In this document: one piece after another, positions 16,633 to 23,394 of the stretch
Layout of the letters: each line of letters opens with the position of its first letter
Position numbering within the stretch: position 1 is the stretch's first letter
Origin: Kosakonia pseudosacchari
GTDB lineage: Bacteria; Pseudomonadota; Gammaproteobacteria; Enterobacterales; Enterobacteriaceae
NCBI RefSeq assembly: GCF_900184035.1
Contig: NZ_FXWP01000020.1
Span: 38,943-102,942 of the forward strand
Reading direction: 5' to 3'
DNA: 64,000 nt
Notes under the pieces: model-generated
Database searches by the model: none
What the model saw: the letters and a program-made list of their open reading frames with translations, nothing else
What the model was told of the DNA's origin: nothing
Position numbers and translations under genes: made by a program

Positions 16633-17392
16633 AGGACACCTCATCTCCCATGATACTCACGATCTTTTTACCTGCTGGTTTGAGTTCATTCATATTTACC
16701 AGCTGACTCATACACCCCAAAAAATAGTTCTGCAGCCAGGCAAAACGCTCGTCATCCTGCTGAGTAAAATCTTTACTGACTCGTTTTCTGGTCATGTACT
16801 TCAGCACACAAGCAGCAAAGTGCGAGGCAAAAATAACACCACGTGCATCTTTGTCTTTAGTTCCCGACGGAAGCGTATAACGGCTTTGCTCCGAATGTTC
16901 GTGGAAGCTGTCAATTTCGCAAATCAGCCCCAGCCAGATATGCGCCATTTCATGAATAATGACTTCCTCAAGCCATGTGTAAGATTTAAAGGCTTTAGCA
17001 CCAAGAAAAATTATCTGCGGGATATTATGGTTAGTCAGACTGACCATATTTTCATTTGCAGTGAGGCGCTTAAAGTTAATCGGGATAGAAAAATAAAGTT
17101 TCCATTCAGGCATAACCTGTAAAATATGCGAAATCGCATTATTGACTGCCTGTTGTTCAGACTCGCTTAGCTCGCCATATTCTGGATAATCCAGCCCCTG
17201 AGGTTGATTACGCTCACGATAAAAAACCTCAATTCTCTCAGGGTCCAAATATTCGGATAAATTATCGAAACATTGTAAAAGAGTATGCCGGTAATGTGCG
17301 ACAAGCGTAATAAGCGTTTGCGCATCAAATTTATCAGAAATCATCGGCACGCCGTTGGATTTAGCAATAATATCAATATACTTCATTTCCAT
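16625..17392 (-). CDS. HExxH-motif peptide-modification protein (candidate beta-hydroxylase)
   Basis: A 255-residue protein with the metal motif HEMAH (147-151) in EEVIIHEMAHIWLGLI, then DARGVIFASHFAACVLKYM (182-200). HExxH usually marks zinc peptidases. However, HExxH proteins of RiPP clusters with a later R-G-x-x-x-x-x-H-x-F segment match the family now described as 2-oxoglutarate-dependent HExxH peptide beta-hydroxylases, and Arg184 and His191 fit that pattern by eye. A leader peptidase is the alternative, relevant because no other protease is encoded here. The ATG at 17392, with GAGG before it, is chosen; it overlaps the tfuA end by 20 bases. Confidence 0.68.
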   Translation of the reverse strand: MEMKYIDIIAKSNGVPMISDKFDAQTLITLVAHYRHTLLQCFDNLSEYLDPERIEVFYRERNQPQGLDYPEYGELSESEQQAVNNAISHILQVMPEWKLYFSIPINFKRLTANENMVSLTNHNIPQIIFLGAKAFKSYTWLEEVIIHEMAHIWLGLICEIDSFHEHSEQSRYTLPSGTKDKDARGVIFASHFAACVLKYMTRKRVSKDFTQQDDERFAWLQNYFLGCMSQLVNMNELKPAGKKIVSIMGDEVSYA

Positions 17393-18065
17393 GCCCGACC
17401 TCTTTGTCATATAAGAACGGTTTTTGCTGAAAAAAATGAATCACATCCATACTTTTCAGCCGATAATCATTCATCCTGTCGAGCATGGCGTTAAATGACG
17501 CCCGCTGCGGCGCAGGCAACGTGCAGGTTTTCTCCCGCAGATACTTAAGCGTTCGATAACCAAACCACATATTTCGCATCTCATGCATCAGCTGATAATT
17601 CATTTCAGACGGGATAACCGACGAACGTACAGCCTCCTGCAAAAGATGTTCGATATGCACAAGCGGCTCACTGACCGGAAACCAGGGCGATTCCGTACCG
17701 TGTACCAGCGCGACATAATCATCAGGCAAATCCTTGTTTTGCATAAAACGCTGAAATACCGTGCCATAACCGCGCATCCCCAGAGTATGCATTTCCGCAG
17801 CGCGCAAAGCGCCCATTGAACTCATGCCCCACACATCCCAGCCCTGTTTAAGCGCATTTTTTATTTCAACGTGCGATACAGCCGGATAAGCATGATAAGT
17901 CCCATCGACAATAACGATAGTCGCCGGACTTTCTTGCTCGATAAGCGTCTGAATATCACCACGGCGAACCGGAGGCAAAATGACAGTTTCCGGGGTAATG
18001 ACTTCATCCAGCGCGATACCATAGGAGGTGGGGCCAATAAACAGGAATATATTTTCTAAGCGCAT
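17373..18065 (-). CDS. TfuA-domain protein, YcaO partner
   Basis: TfuA-like protein of 230 residues. Conserved features are the opening FLFIGPTSYG (8-17), PPVRRGDI near 31, IVIVDGTYHAYPAVSHVEI (50-68) and WGMSSMGALRAAEM (79-92) with HTLGMRGYG following. TfuA proteins act with YcaO enzymes in making peptide thioamides, as in methyl-coenzyme M reductase and thioviridamide-type pathways, probably handling sulfur delivery. It begins two bases after the ycaO stop, which argues for coupled translation and complex formation. The C-terminal 60 residues are less conserved. Confidence 0.93.
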   Translation of the reverse strand: MRLENIFLFIGPTSYGIALDEVITPETVILPPVRRGDIQTLIEQESPATIVIVDGTYHAYPAVSHVEIKNALKQGWDVWGMSSMGALRAAEMHTLGMRGYGTVFQRFMQNKDLPDDYVALVHGTESPWFPVSEPLVHIEHLLQEAVRSSVIPSEMNYQLMHEMRNMWFGYRTLKYLREKTCTLPAPQRASFNAMLDRMNDYRLKSMDVIHFFQQKPFLYDKEVGHGNEVY

Positions 18066-18067
18066 AC

Positions 18068-19300
18068 TTACTCCTTATTCGTTTTTTCCCGACGCTGGAA
18101 AGCCGCCAAAAAACGCGGACCAATCCGTTTCATCTCGCTTTCAATAAATTCTGCTTTTGGCACCACAACACGCAATACGCTAAACGGAAAACCTTCTGGA
18201 TTGAGTTCATAAACAAAACAGTGATGAAAGCCAGCTGATACCATTTTTTCTTTAATGTAATGCCATAATTTTTCTACAGACTCGGGGACATAACCCTCTT
18301 CATCAGGCGTGATAAATGAGGTGATATATTCACTGTTAAGGATCTTCTCCCTGATGTTATTCATGATGATCTCTTCATCAAGGTGGGGATTTTGTTGATA
18401 GAAAAAGATGCGCTTAACAATATCATCTCTGCCGCCATGAATATGGGTCAGACGACTCTGCGCCGCCTCGGTAATTGCGCGTATTGCAGCAATTTCAGCA
18501 ACAGGGTGCAGCCCATAACCATCCGCTATAGAGATAGGACTTTGATTATCAGGTTCCAGCACAAAGGCAGAAAAATAAGGCAGATTGAATTCGTTAGGTG
18601 TTTTTCGCAACGCTAACATAAGGCCCGCATCTTCAATTTTTTTTCTTAACGCCTTTATTGCTTCTGGCTCTGTATTTCTGTCAACAAGGTAAGAACAATC
18701 ATTGATAATATCAAAAGACTTCACATCCCTTTCCAGCACTTCACAAACACCATGAATGGCGGCTTCCATTTTCGAATTACCGGAGCATAGACCGTTGGTG
18801 GTCGTACCGCCATAAAGCGAACGCTGCCCTGCCAGATTGACCGGATGGAAAACCAGTTCCGCAGGAATAAGCGCCTCTCCTCCTCCAATAATATCTGTCG
18901 CGTGTACACAATATATTTCTTCTTCGGGCGTGAGTGTGACACCAAGTTTTGCGCCAAAAGATGAAAAAGCAAGTCCCGCCGGTAAAGAAGCCTGAATTTC
19001 TTTAAGGGTATATTTTTTTATTTCGTGTTGATGCTTCATCCCTTCCGCTAACGAAAATTCTATTGACTCCATAAAAGCGCCAATCTTGGCCTCATTTGGG
19101 CGCATCCCTTTTCCGTTATGAACATTTAATGAGCCCTTTGCCGCAAAAGGACGGATCCCGGCATAAACCGGCATACCAATTTTATCCAGCCAGGTGATGT
19201 CTGTTACCCGTGTAACCCCCATTTTCTCTGCAATTGCGTCAGCCAGAATCAATGAATCTTCGGCCGTTCTGGTTCTTATGCTTGAGCTTAACCTGTACAT
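18068..19300 (-). CDS. YcaO cyclodehydratase-type enzyme (predicted thioamide synthetase)
   Basis: ATP-dependent YcaO of 410 residues that activates peptide backbone amides. Signature segments: GKGMRPNEAKIGAFMESIE (63-81), TNGLCSGNSKMEAAIHGVCE (168-187) followed by VLERD, and IRAITEAAQSRLTHIHGGRDD (273-293), carrying the ATP and Mg ligands. The C-terminus ends in RREKTNKE and lacks the proline-rich PxPxP tail typical of azoline-forming YcaOs. With TfuA next to it, and no cyclodehydratase C protein or flavin dehydrogenase, thioamidation is the likely chemistry. GGAGGG precedes the ATG. It is not housekeeping YcaO, which is a longer RimO-related protein elsewhere. Confidence 0.94.
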   Translation of the reverse strand: MYRLSSSIRTRTAEDSLILADAIAEKMGVTRVTDITWLDKIGMPVYAGIRPFAAKGSLNVHNGKGMRPNEAKIGAFMESIEFSLAEGMKHQHEIKKYTLKEIQASLPAGLAFSSFGAKLGVTLTPEEEIYCVHATDIIGGGEALIPAELVFHPVNLAGQRSLYGGTTTNGLCSGNSKMEAAIHGVCEVLERDVKSFDIINDCSYLVDRNTEPEAIKALRKKIEDAGLMLALRKTPNEFNLPYFSAFVLEPDNQSPISIADGYGLHPVAEIAAIRAITEAAQSRLTHIHGGRDDIVKRIFFYQQNPHLDEEIIMNNIREKILNSEYITSFITPDEEGYVPESVEKLWHYIKEKMVSAGFHHCFVYELNPEGFPFSVLRVVVPKAEFIESEMKRIGPRFLAAFQRREKTNKE

Positions 19301-19320
19301 TGACCCTCCCGTTTAAAGAG

Positions 19321-19346
19321 CTGCTCTGCGATAATTCGCAGAGCAG
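19321..19346 (-). promoter_or_regulatory. Perfect hairpin between precursor gene and ycaO
   Basis: CTGCTCTGCGA, a four-base loop and TCGCAGAGCAG form an 11-bp perfect stem, 22 bases after the precursor stop. No proper U run follows, so it probably acts as a leaky attenuator or an mRNA 3' stabiliser, letting the precursor be made in excess over the enzymes, as is common in RiPP operons. Confidence 0.65.
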
Positions 19347-19368
19347 TTGAATCAGACCGACAGCAATG

Positions 19369-19521
19369 TTAATCGTCGTAAGTAATAAGATCGTTATTAG
19401 CATTATGACCCGTCGACGGGCCGCCAATGCCTACAGAAGCTTGTTGTTCGAAGAACTCTTTCAGGTCTGCTGAAATGTCTTCCGAAATATTTAGATTCAG
19501 TGTGGTTACATTCTCTTGCAT
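19369..19521 (-). CDS. RiPP precursor peptide (predicted thioamidated peptide)
   Basis: A 50-residue reading frame directly before ycaO. The N-terminal half, MQENVTTLNLNISEDISADL then KEFFEQQ, is acidic and amphipathic like a leader. The C-terminal part, ASVGIGGPSTGHN then ANNDLITYDD, is Gly/Ser/Thr/Asn-rich like a core. It has no cysteine, so thiazoles cannot form, which fits thioamidation of backbone amides. Asn, His and Asp residues are available for hydroxylation. AAGG lies 8 bases before the ATG, and a TTGACA box lies about 90 bases upstream. The leader/core border is not known; after Gln27 is my guess. No homologue is recalled. Confidence 0.8.
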   Translation of the reverse strand: MQENVTTLNLNISEDISADLKEFFEQQASVGIGGPSTGHNANNDLITYDD

Positions 19522-19584
19522 AATTTTGACCTTAATGAAGATTAGATAAATATTCCCTCAACAGGAAAAACGTCCGTGTTAATT

Positions 19585-19614
19585 AATAAATGCCAAATGT
19601 GAAAAAAATGTCAA
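19585..19614 (-). promoter_or_regulatory. Candidate promoter of the RiPP operon
   Basis: TTGACA at 19614-19609 is followed after 17-18 bases by ATTTAT/TTTATT, a weak -10 box in AT-rich DNA. It is the best sigma-70-like pair upstream of the precursor, leaving a leader of about 60 bases. Confidence 0.4.
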
Positions 19615-19639
19615 CGAAGTAAAAATTAAGTTTTTATTA

Positions 19640-20210
19640 ATGTCGTCAAAATCACATTTCCCATATTAGGATTTTCCTTACAAATAGCTATAAAACACAC
19701 CCAACCACGATACAAAAATAACCATTAAACAGTAAGATAGAGAACAAATAGTGACGCAAAAATTATTTATAAAATGTATTTTTAATATATTTTAATTGGT
19801 TAACAATACAGAATATATTAATGTAGTTTCACCCTTGCATTATATACCTACAAATTATCACACAGCTTTCATAAAATTAATTCATGAAAATGAATAAATT
19901 CACCACTAAGTGACAAACACATTAATTTCAATTCGAAGTAAATATTAATTTGCGAAACCATGTTTTAAAAAAAGGCCCAAAAATGTAACGAAAAAAATAT
20001 ACCCATACTTTGTAGATGCGTATTCACTTAAATTTCAGTAGCGCTTAACTATATTTAAAGTAACAATGATTTTCCTGATTCATTTAATTGTGATACAGGC
20101 ATTCATAACGTATTGGCCGCAATATCGTGCAGCCTATGATGATAGCCAGTTGCGAACCGCACCGCTTAAACGTATGTTAATAATCACTCTGCTGATTATT
20201 CATTGCGTTA
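19640..20210. other. AT-rich intergenic region without recognisable gene
   Basis: About 570 bases of strongly AT-rich DNA (for example AAAATTTAAT-type tracts near 19790) between the RiPP precursor and the GGCT-like gene. No frame looks coding. Such DNA is a typical H-NS target and could hold the silenced promoter region of the operon. No known regulatory RNA is recognised. Confidence 0.5.
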
Positions 20211-20224
20211 GATAATGAGGGAAC

Positions 20225-20560
20225 ATGGAATCATTGTTTGTTTACGGGACGCTTCGCCCTGGCCACTCGAATGCTTATATTCTGGAAAACATCGGTGGAG
20301 AGTGGCTGCCAAGTTACGTTACGGGAATGTTTTATGAATATGGCTGGGGCGCAGCCGCCGATTTCCCTGGTATTGTGCTGGATAAAGACGGTTCCCGGGT
20401 TGATGGTTACCTGTTTTTATCTGCTAACCTGGCGGCGCACTGGTCGATGCTGGATGAATTTGAAGAGGGCTACGATCGTGTTCAGGTGGAGGTGACCACG
20501 CTCGACGGCAAACATGTGACGGCATGGATTTATCAACTGCAGCCGCAGAAAAAAGCATAG
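20225..20560 (+). CDS. Gamma-glutamylcyclotransferase-like (AIG2/YtfP) protein
   Basis: Small protein of 111 residues with the GGCT-like fold. The signature YGTLRPGHSNAYIL begins at residue 7, and the LDEFEEGYDRVQVEV segment (about 76-90) carries the conserved acidic residue and the closing strands. Members cleave gamma-glutamyl-amine bonds or have unknown substrates. It starts at ATG 20225 with GAGGG before it. It is not part of the divergent RiPP operon and appears monocistronic. It differs from the Cha-type GGCT and is closest in size to YtfP. Confidence 0.85.
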   Translation: MESLFVYGTLRPGHSNAYILENIGGEWLPSYVTGMFYEYGWGAAADFPGIVLDKDGSRVDGYLFLSANLAAHWSMLDEFEEGYDRVQVEVTTLDGKHVTAWIYQLQPQKKA

Positions 20561-20574
20561 CAGCGCAGTAGTGA

Positions 20575-21060
20575 TTAACCGCCTTCAACGCAAAACACCC
20601 CCATGCCTGAGGCAAGTACGCTGAACTTTTTTGCTTAAACCAGGCCCCCGTTTTTGAGGGGCTTGTGCCACAAATGCAGGTGGTTGACGAAACGCCGAAG
20701 CCTGTTCGAAGAAAAATAAACAGTGAATACCGGCCGTATCATCTCTCGCATGAGCCGGCCTCACGTCAGCAGAAAAACCTTATCGTTGTTAACCATGTTG
20801 AGTTGAACTCACATCAGGCCGCACAATTTTTCGTTTTTCAAACGACACACCATCAATGATACTCACCGTGTAAACCTGATTGAGCGATGCTATTTAAATA
20901 TGAAACAGGAGCTGAGTAACGTTTTAAAAACGTTAATCAACAGCACCTTTCATAATCTGGCATGCCATGCGTTATTTTCGACACGGGTTTTATTAGCAGC
21001 GATAAAAAACTGCCAGCACTATTTTTATTATCGCCAACCCGGACCGCGCAAAAAATTCAT
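20575..21060. other. Intergenic region with no convincing gene
   Basis: About 490 bases. A 64-codon frame at 20665-20859 (+) has no ribosome site and no recognisable motif, so I do not call it. A partial hairpin CCCC-GTTTTTGA-GGGG at 20645-20661 may end the GGCT-like transcript. The part before 21073 is AT-rich and may carry the promoter of the next gene. Confidence 0.4.
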
Positions 21061-21072
21061 AAGGCATAGTAA

Positions 21073-21582
21073 ATGACTTTAGAAATTTTAAATTATTTAA
21101 TTGAAATCGCATCAAATAATACTCAGCCTCTTACTGAAGCCCAGCGGAATACGCATTATGATCACAGCCCACCTGAGGATGAGTTATCCGCTTTTGTTAC
21201 GGCGCTATCGTCACAAAAAGTGAATGACGACACTCTGTCAAGAATCAAATATCGTTTACAGCTCCTTTCAACTGCACAAAATGATCACAAAAAAGCGGAG
21301 GCGTTGTTATTAGCCAATATATCACCCGATAAAGAAGCGTTCCCGTTAATTGATTTTACAGACTGGCCAATTGTCCATTACGCCATTTCAGGCGAATTAC
21401 AGACGGCGGAATCAGAAGACTATTTCAATAACATTTCTACGGCAGCGGCGACAATACGTTCCGCAATTGTCGAGGGCGAACGGGCGAAAGGGGAGCCGAC
21501 ATTCTCTATTCTTGAAAAAGTCCTGGCGCTGAACAGCGCGTTACCTGAACGGTACAAAGCGATGGCAAATATCCTCTACTAA
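21073..21582 (+). CDS. Hypothetical protein, 169 residues
   Basis: Not recognised. It is an acidic, mostly helical soluble protein without signal peptide, membrane segment or cysteine. The region PEDELSAFVTALSSQKVNDD near 35-54 and a central hydrophobic patch FPLIDFTDWPIVHYAI (about 95-110) look structured. The ATG has no strong ribosome site (GGCATAGTAA precedes it). Codon use is AT-richer than the core genes, in line with an acquired segment. It stands alone. No function is proposed. Confidence 0.6.
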   Translation: MTLEILNYLIEIASNNTQPLTEAQRNTHYDHSPPEDELSAFVTALSSQKVNDDTLSRIKYRLQLLSTAQNDHKKAEALLLANISPDKEAFPLIDFTDWPIVHYAISGELQTAESEDYFNNISTAAATIRSAIVEGERAKGEPTFSILEKVLALNSALPERYKAMANILY

Positions 21583-21680
21583 TTTTTTTCACGTTCAGGG
21601 ATATTTGCGATGTCCGCTTCCGACGGCGAGCGGACATAAAAAATACACCTTCGCGCGTTCAGGAATCATGGCAACAGAGG

Positions 21681-21926
21681 TTACTCGTTACCCCACTGAT
21701 TGAGAAATGTCGCAATCTCATCAATACGCAGCGCATCAATACCCGCTTCATTGGCCATCTCTTGCTGCGCCTCTTCACTGATTTCTTCGTTATTCATCAA
21801 ACGGGTAATCAGCAACTGGAAATAGTGTGCCAGCACATCGCGTTCTGATTCTTTTACCGTTTTTTCGGTTTCTGTCGAATACTCATCCACGATGTCATAA
21901 AATTTAAGCGGTACTTCGTTACTCAT
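21681..21926 (-). CDS. Hypothetical small acidic protein, 81 residues
   Basis: Not recognised. A highly acidic, helical, cytoplasmic protein ([20 protein letters not shown]..., ending NQWGNE) with no cysteine or membrane helix. GGGGGA precedes the ATG by 6 bases, a strong ribosome site that supports real expression. It follows the YaiL-like gene by 37 bases on the same strand, so the two may share a transcript. Confidence 0.65.
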   Translation of the reverse strand: MSNEVPLKFYDIVDEYSTETEKTVKESERDVLAHYFQLLITRLMNNEEISEEAQQEMANEAGIDALRIDEIATFLNQWGNE

Positions 21927-21963
21927 ATATTCCCCCAGAGATTGAGATCGTTTGTAGTGGTTA

Positions 21964-22503
21964 TTACCACATCAAATCATCGGGCACTTTAAAATCCGCG
22001 TACGGATCATTTTCATCTTGCTCTTCCTGACTAAGCGCGCTGTTTAATACAATACTGTTCGCATCCCGCTGAGCAATTTTATCGGCAACGATTGCCGGAA
22101 TAATCGCGTACTCACTCTCACCATTGCCATCAATAACCAGACGAGCAATAGCGAGACGACCGCTAATTAGTTGCGCCTGCGTATTTTTATCCACCACTAT
22201 TTTTTTAATTAGCTTATTATCCGTGAAATTAAAATCAATCGTACCTTTGGCAATAGTGATCCTGTTCATTTCAATAAGCTGTTTCACCTGCGCTTTATAT
22301 TCTTTTGATAACGCCGCTTGTTTTTGTTGCTCGCTTAATTGCTTATCGCGCTCAAGCTGCGCTTTTTTATTCTCTTCCACTGCCTCTCTTGCCTCACGCG
22401 CCTGAACGCGTGATTTCTTGGCAGTACGCTGGACTTTGGCCATTTTCTTACTGGTTACTAATCCCGCTTTGAGCATCTGCTCTTGTAACGTGAGTTTTGT
22501 CAT
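21964..22503 (-). CDS. DUF2058 family protein, YaiL-like
   Basis: A 179-residue protein matching the DUF2058/YaiL family: opening [20 protein letters not shown], then a long charged helix rich in Lys, Glu and Gln (residues 20-70), then a small beta domain with [20 protein letters not shown] and ending [14 protein letters not shown]. The coiled basic first half suggests nucleic-acid or ribosome association, but the function of the family is unknown. It may be co-transcribed with the small acidic gene downstream. Because E. coli yaiL lies elsewhere, this could be an extra copy, so I give no symbol. Confidence 0.82.
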   Translation of the reverse strand: MTKLTLQEQMLKAGLVTSKKMAKVQRTAKKSRVQAREAREAVEENKKAQLERDKQLSEQQKQAALSKEYKAQVKQLIEMNRITIAKGTIDFNFTDNKLIKKIVVDKNTQAQLISGRLAIARLVIDGNGESEYAIIPAIVADKIAQRDANSIVLNSALSQEEQDENDPYADFKVPDDLMW

Positions 22504-22748
22504 TTTCGTCTGTAAACCGGTTGAACAATGTGTCGGATTATAGCTGTAATTGCTGTTAAGAGACCAGATTGCGGGATCGACTCATTACCCGCGAAGAGCA
22601 GACATTGCATTCGCCACCGCACATTATCCACGGGGCGAAAGTATTACTCTGGGGGCTGATTGAGAAGAAAAGTACCACAGCGAACAGTAAACGACGCCGA
22701 AACGCGGTTTATAAAACGCTGGTTTCGGCAGTAAACCAATCAGGGTGG

Positions 22749-23225
22749 TTAGACTTTAAGCAACTTAACTGTCGCATCCACGTCTATCTCGTCTTCGGAG
22801 AAGATCAGAGTCGTTCCCTGAAAGGTGGTGATTGCCAGTTTTTTTAGCGAGCGCATTTCGCCAGGCTTAGCCGCTGATTTAGGCCGGATACTTCCCATCA
22901 GCGCGCCAACGGACAGCACCGCATTGTCTTTATCGATGCGGATATCAGCGGGAACTTCTTCGCTGTACACCAGATAAGATTTAATCGATGTGAGCTTAAT
23001 TCGTTCACCTGCGATATAGATGTATTTGCTTTCCGGGACCACTTTCACCGCATAAGCAGACAACCCTTTGTTGTTTGTCGTGGGTTCGAACGTTACCGCC
23101 GCATCTTTTTTAATCAACTCAGGGTTGGCGACCTTAATCACATGAAAGTAACGGTTTTCCCCGTTTTCATCTTTGATAAATCCAAAGCCTTTATCTTTAA
23201 ACCAGGTTGTGATCTTTCCGTTCAT
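22749..23225 (-). CDS. Cold-shock-domain protein with C-terminal extension
   Basis: A 158-residue protein. The first 65 residues form a cold-shock (OB) fold: GKITTWFKDKGFGFIKDENG carries the RNP1-like KGFGFI, and RYFHVIKV replaces RNP2 VFVH. Residues 70-158 are an unrecognised domain that begins SKYIYIAGERIKLTSIKSYL and contains a basic stretch SIRPKSAAKPGEMRSLKKLA. It likely binds single-stranded RNA or DNA. Classical Csp proteins are about 70 residues, so the added domain is unusual. The 245 bases between it and the YaiL-like gene show no clear gene. Confidence 0.8.
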   Translation of the reverse strand: MNGKITTWFKDKGFGFIKDENGENRYFHVIKVANPELIKKDAAVTFEPTTNNKGLSAYAVKVVPESKYIYIAGERIKLTSIKSYLVYSEEVPADIRIDKDNAVLSVGALMGSIRPKSAAKPGEMRSLKKLAITTFQGTTLIFSEDEIDVDATVKLLKV

Positions 23226-23394
23226 CGCCTTACCACCTACTTAATCATTCATTTGCTCTGTTTTTGCAGCGCGCAGTGTAAAGCACAATGCCTGCGCCGA
23301 CTACATCTTTGGCTTAAAGCCCGGCAAAGCGGAGTACGGCGCTTTATAGTGCGCCGTACGAGGAGGAGGTTATGCTTTCAACTGCAGTTTCCAA

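Noticed and set aside
12242..19521. Azole-forming (thiazole/oxazole) peptide cluster
   Set aside because: The precursor has no Cys, no ocin-ThiF/E1-type C protein with leader-binding fold or flavin dehydrogenase is present, the YcaO tail lacks PxPxP, and TfuA is adjacent; thioamidation fits better.
22569..22847. Plus-strand frame of 92 codons between the YaiL-like and cold-shock genes
   Set aside because: It overlaps the end of the cold-shock gene, and its sequence shows no family; it might be a gene scrap but cannot be supported.
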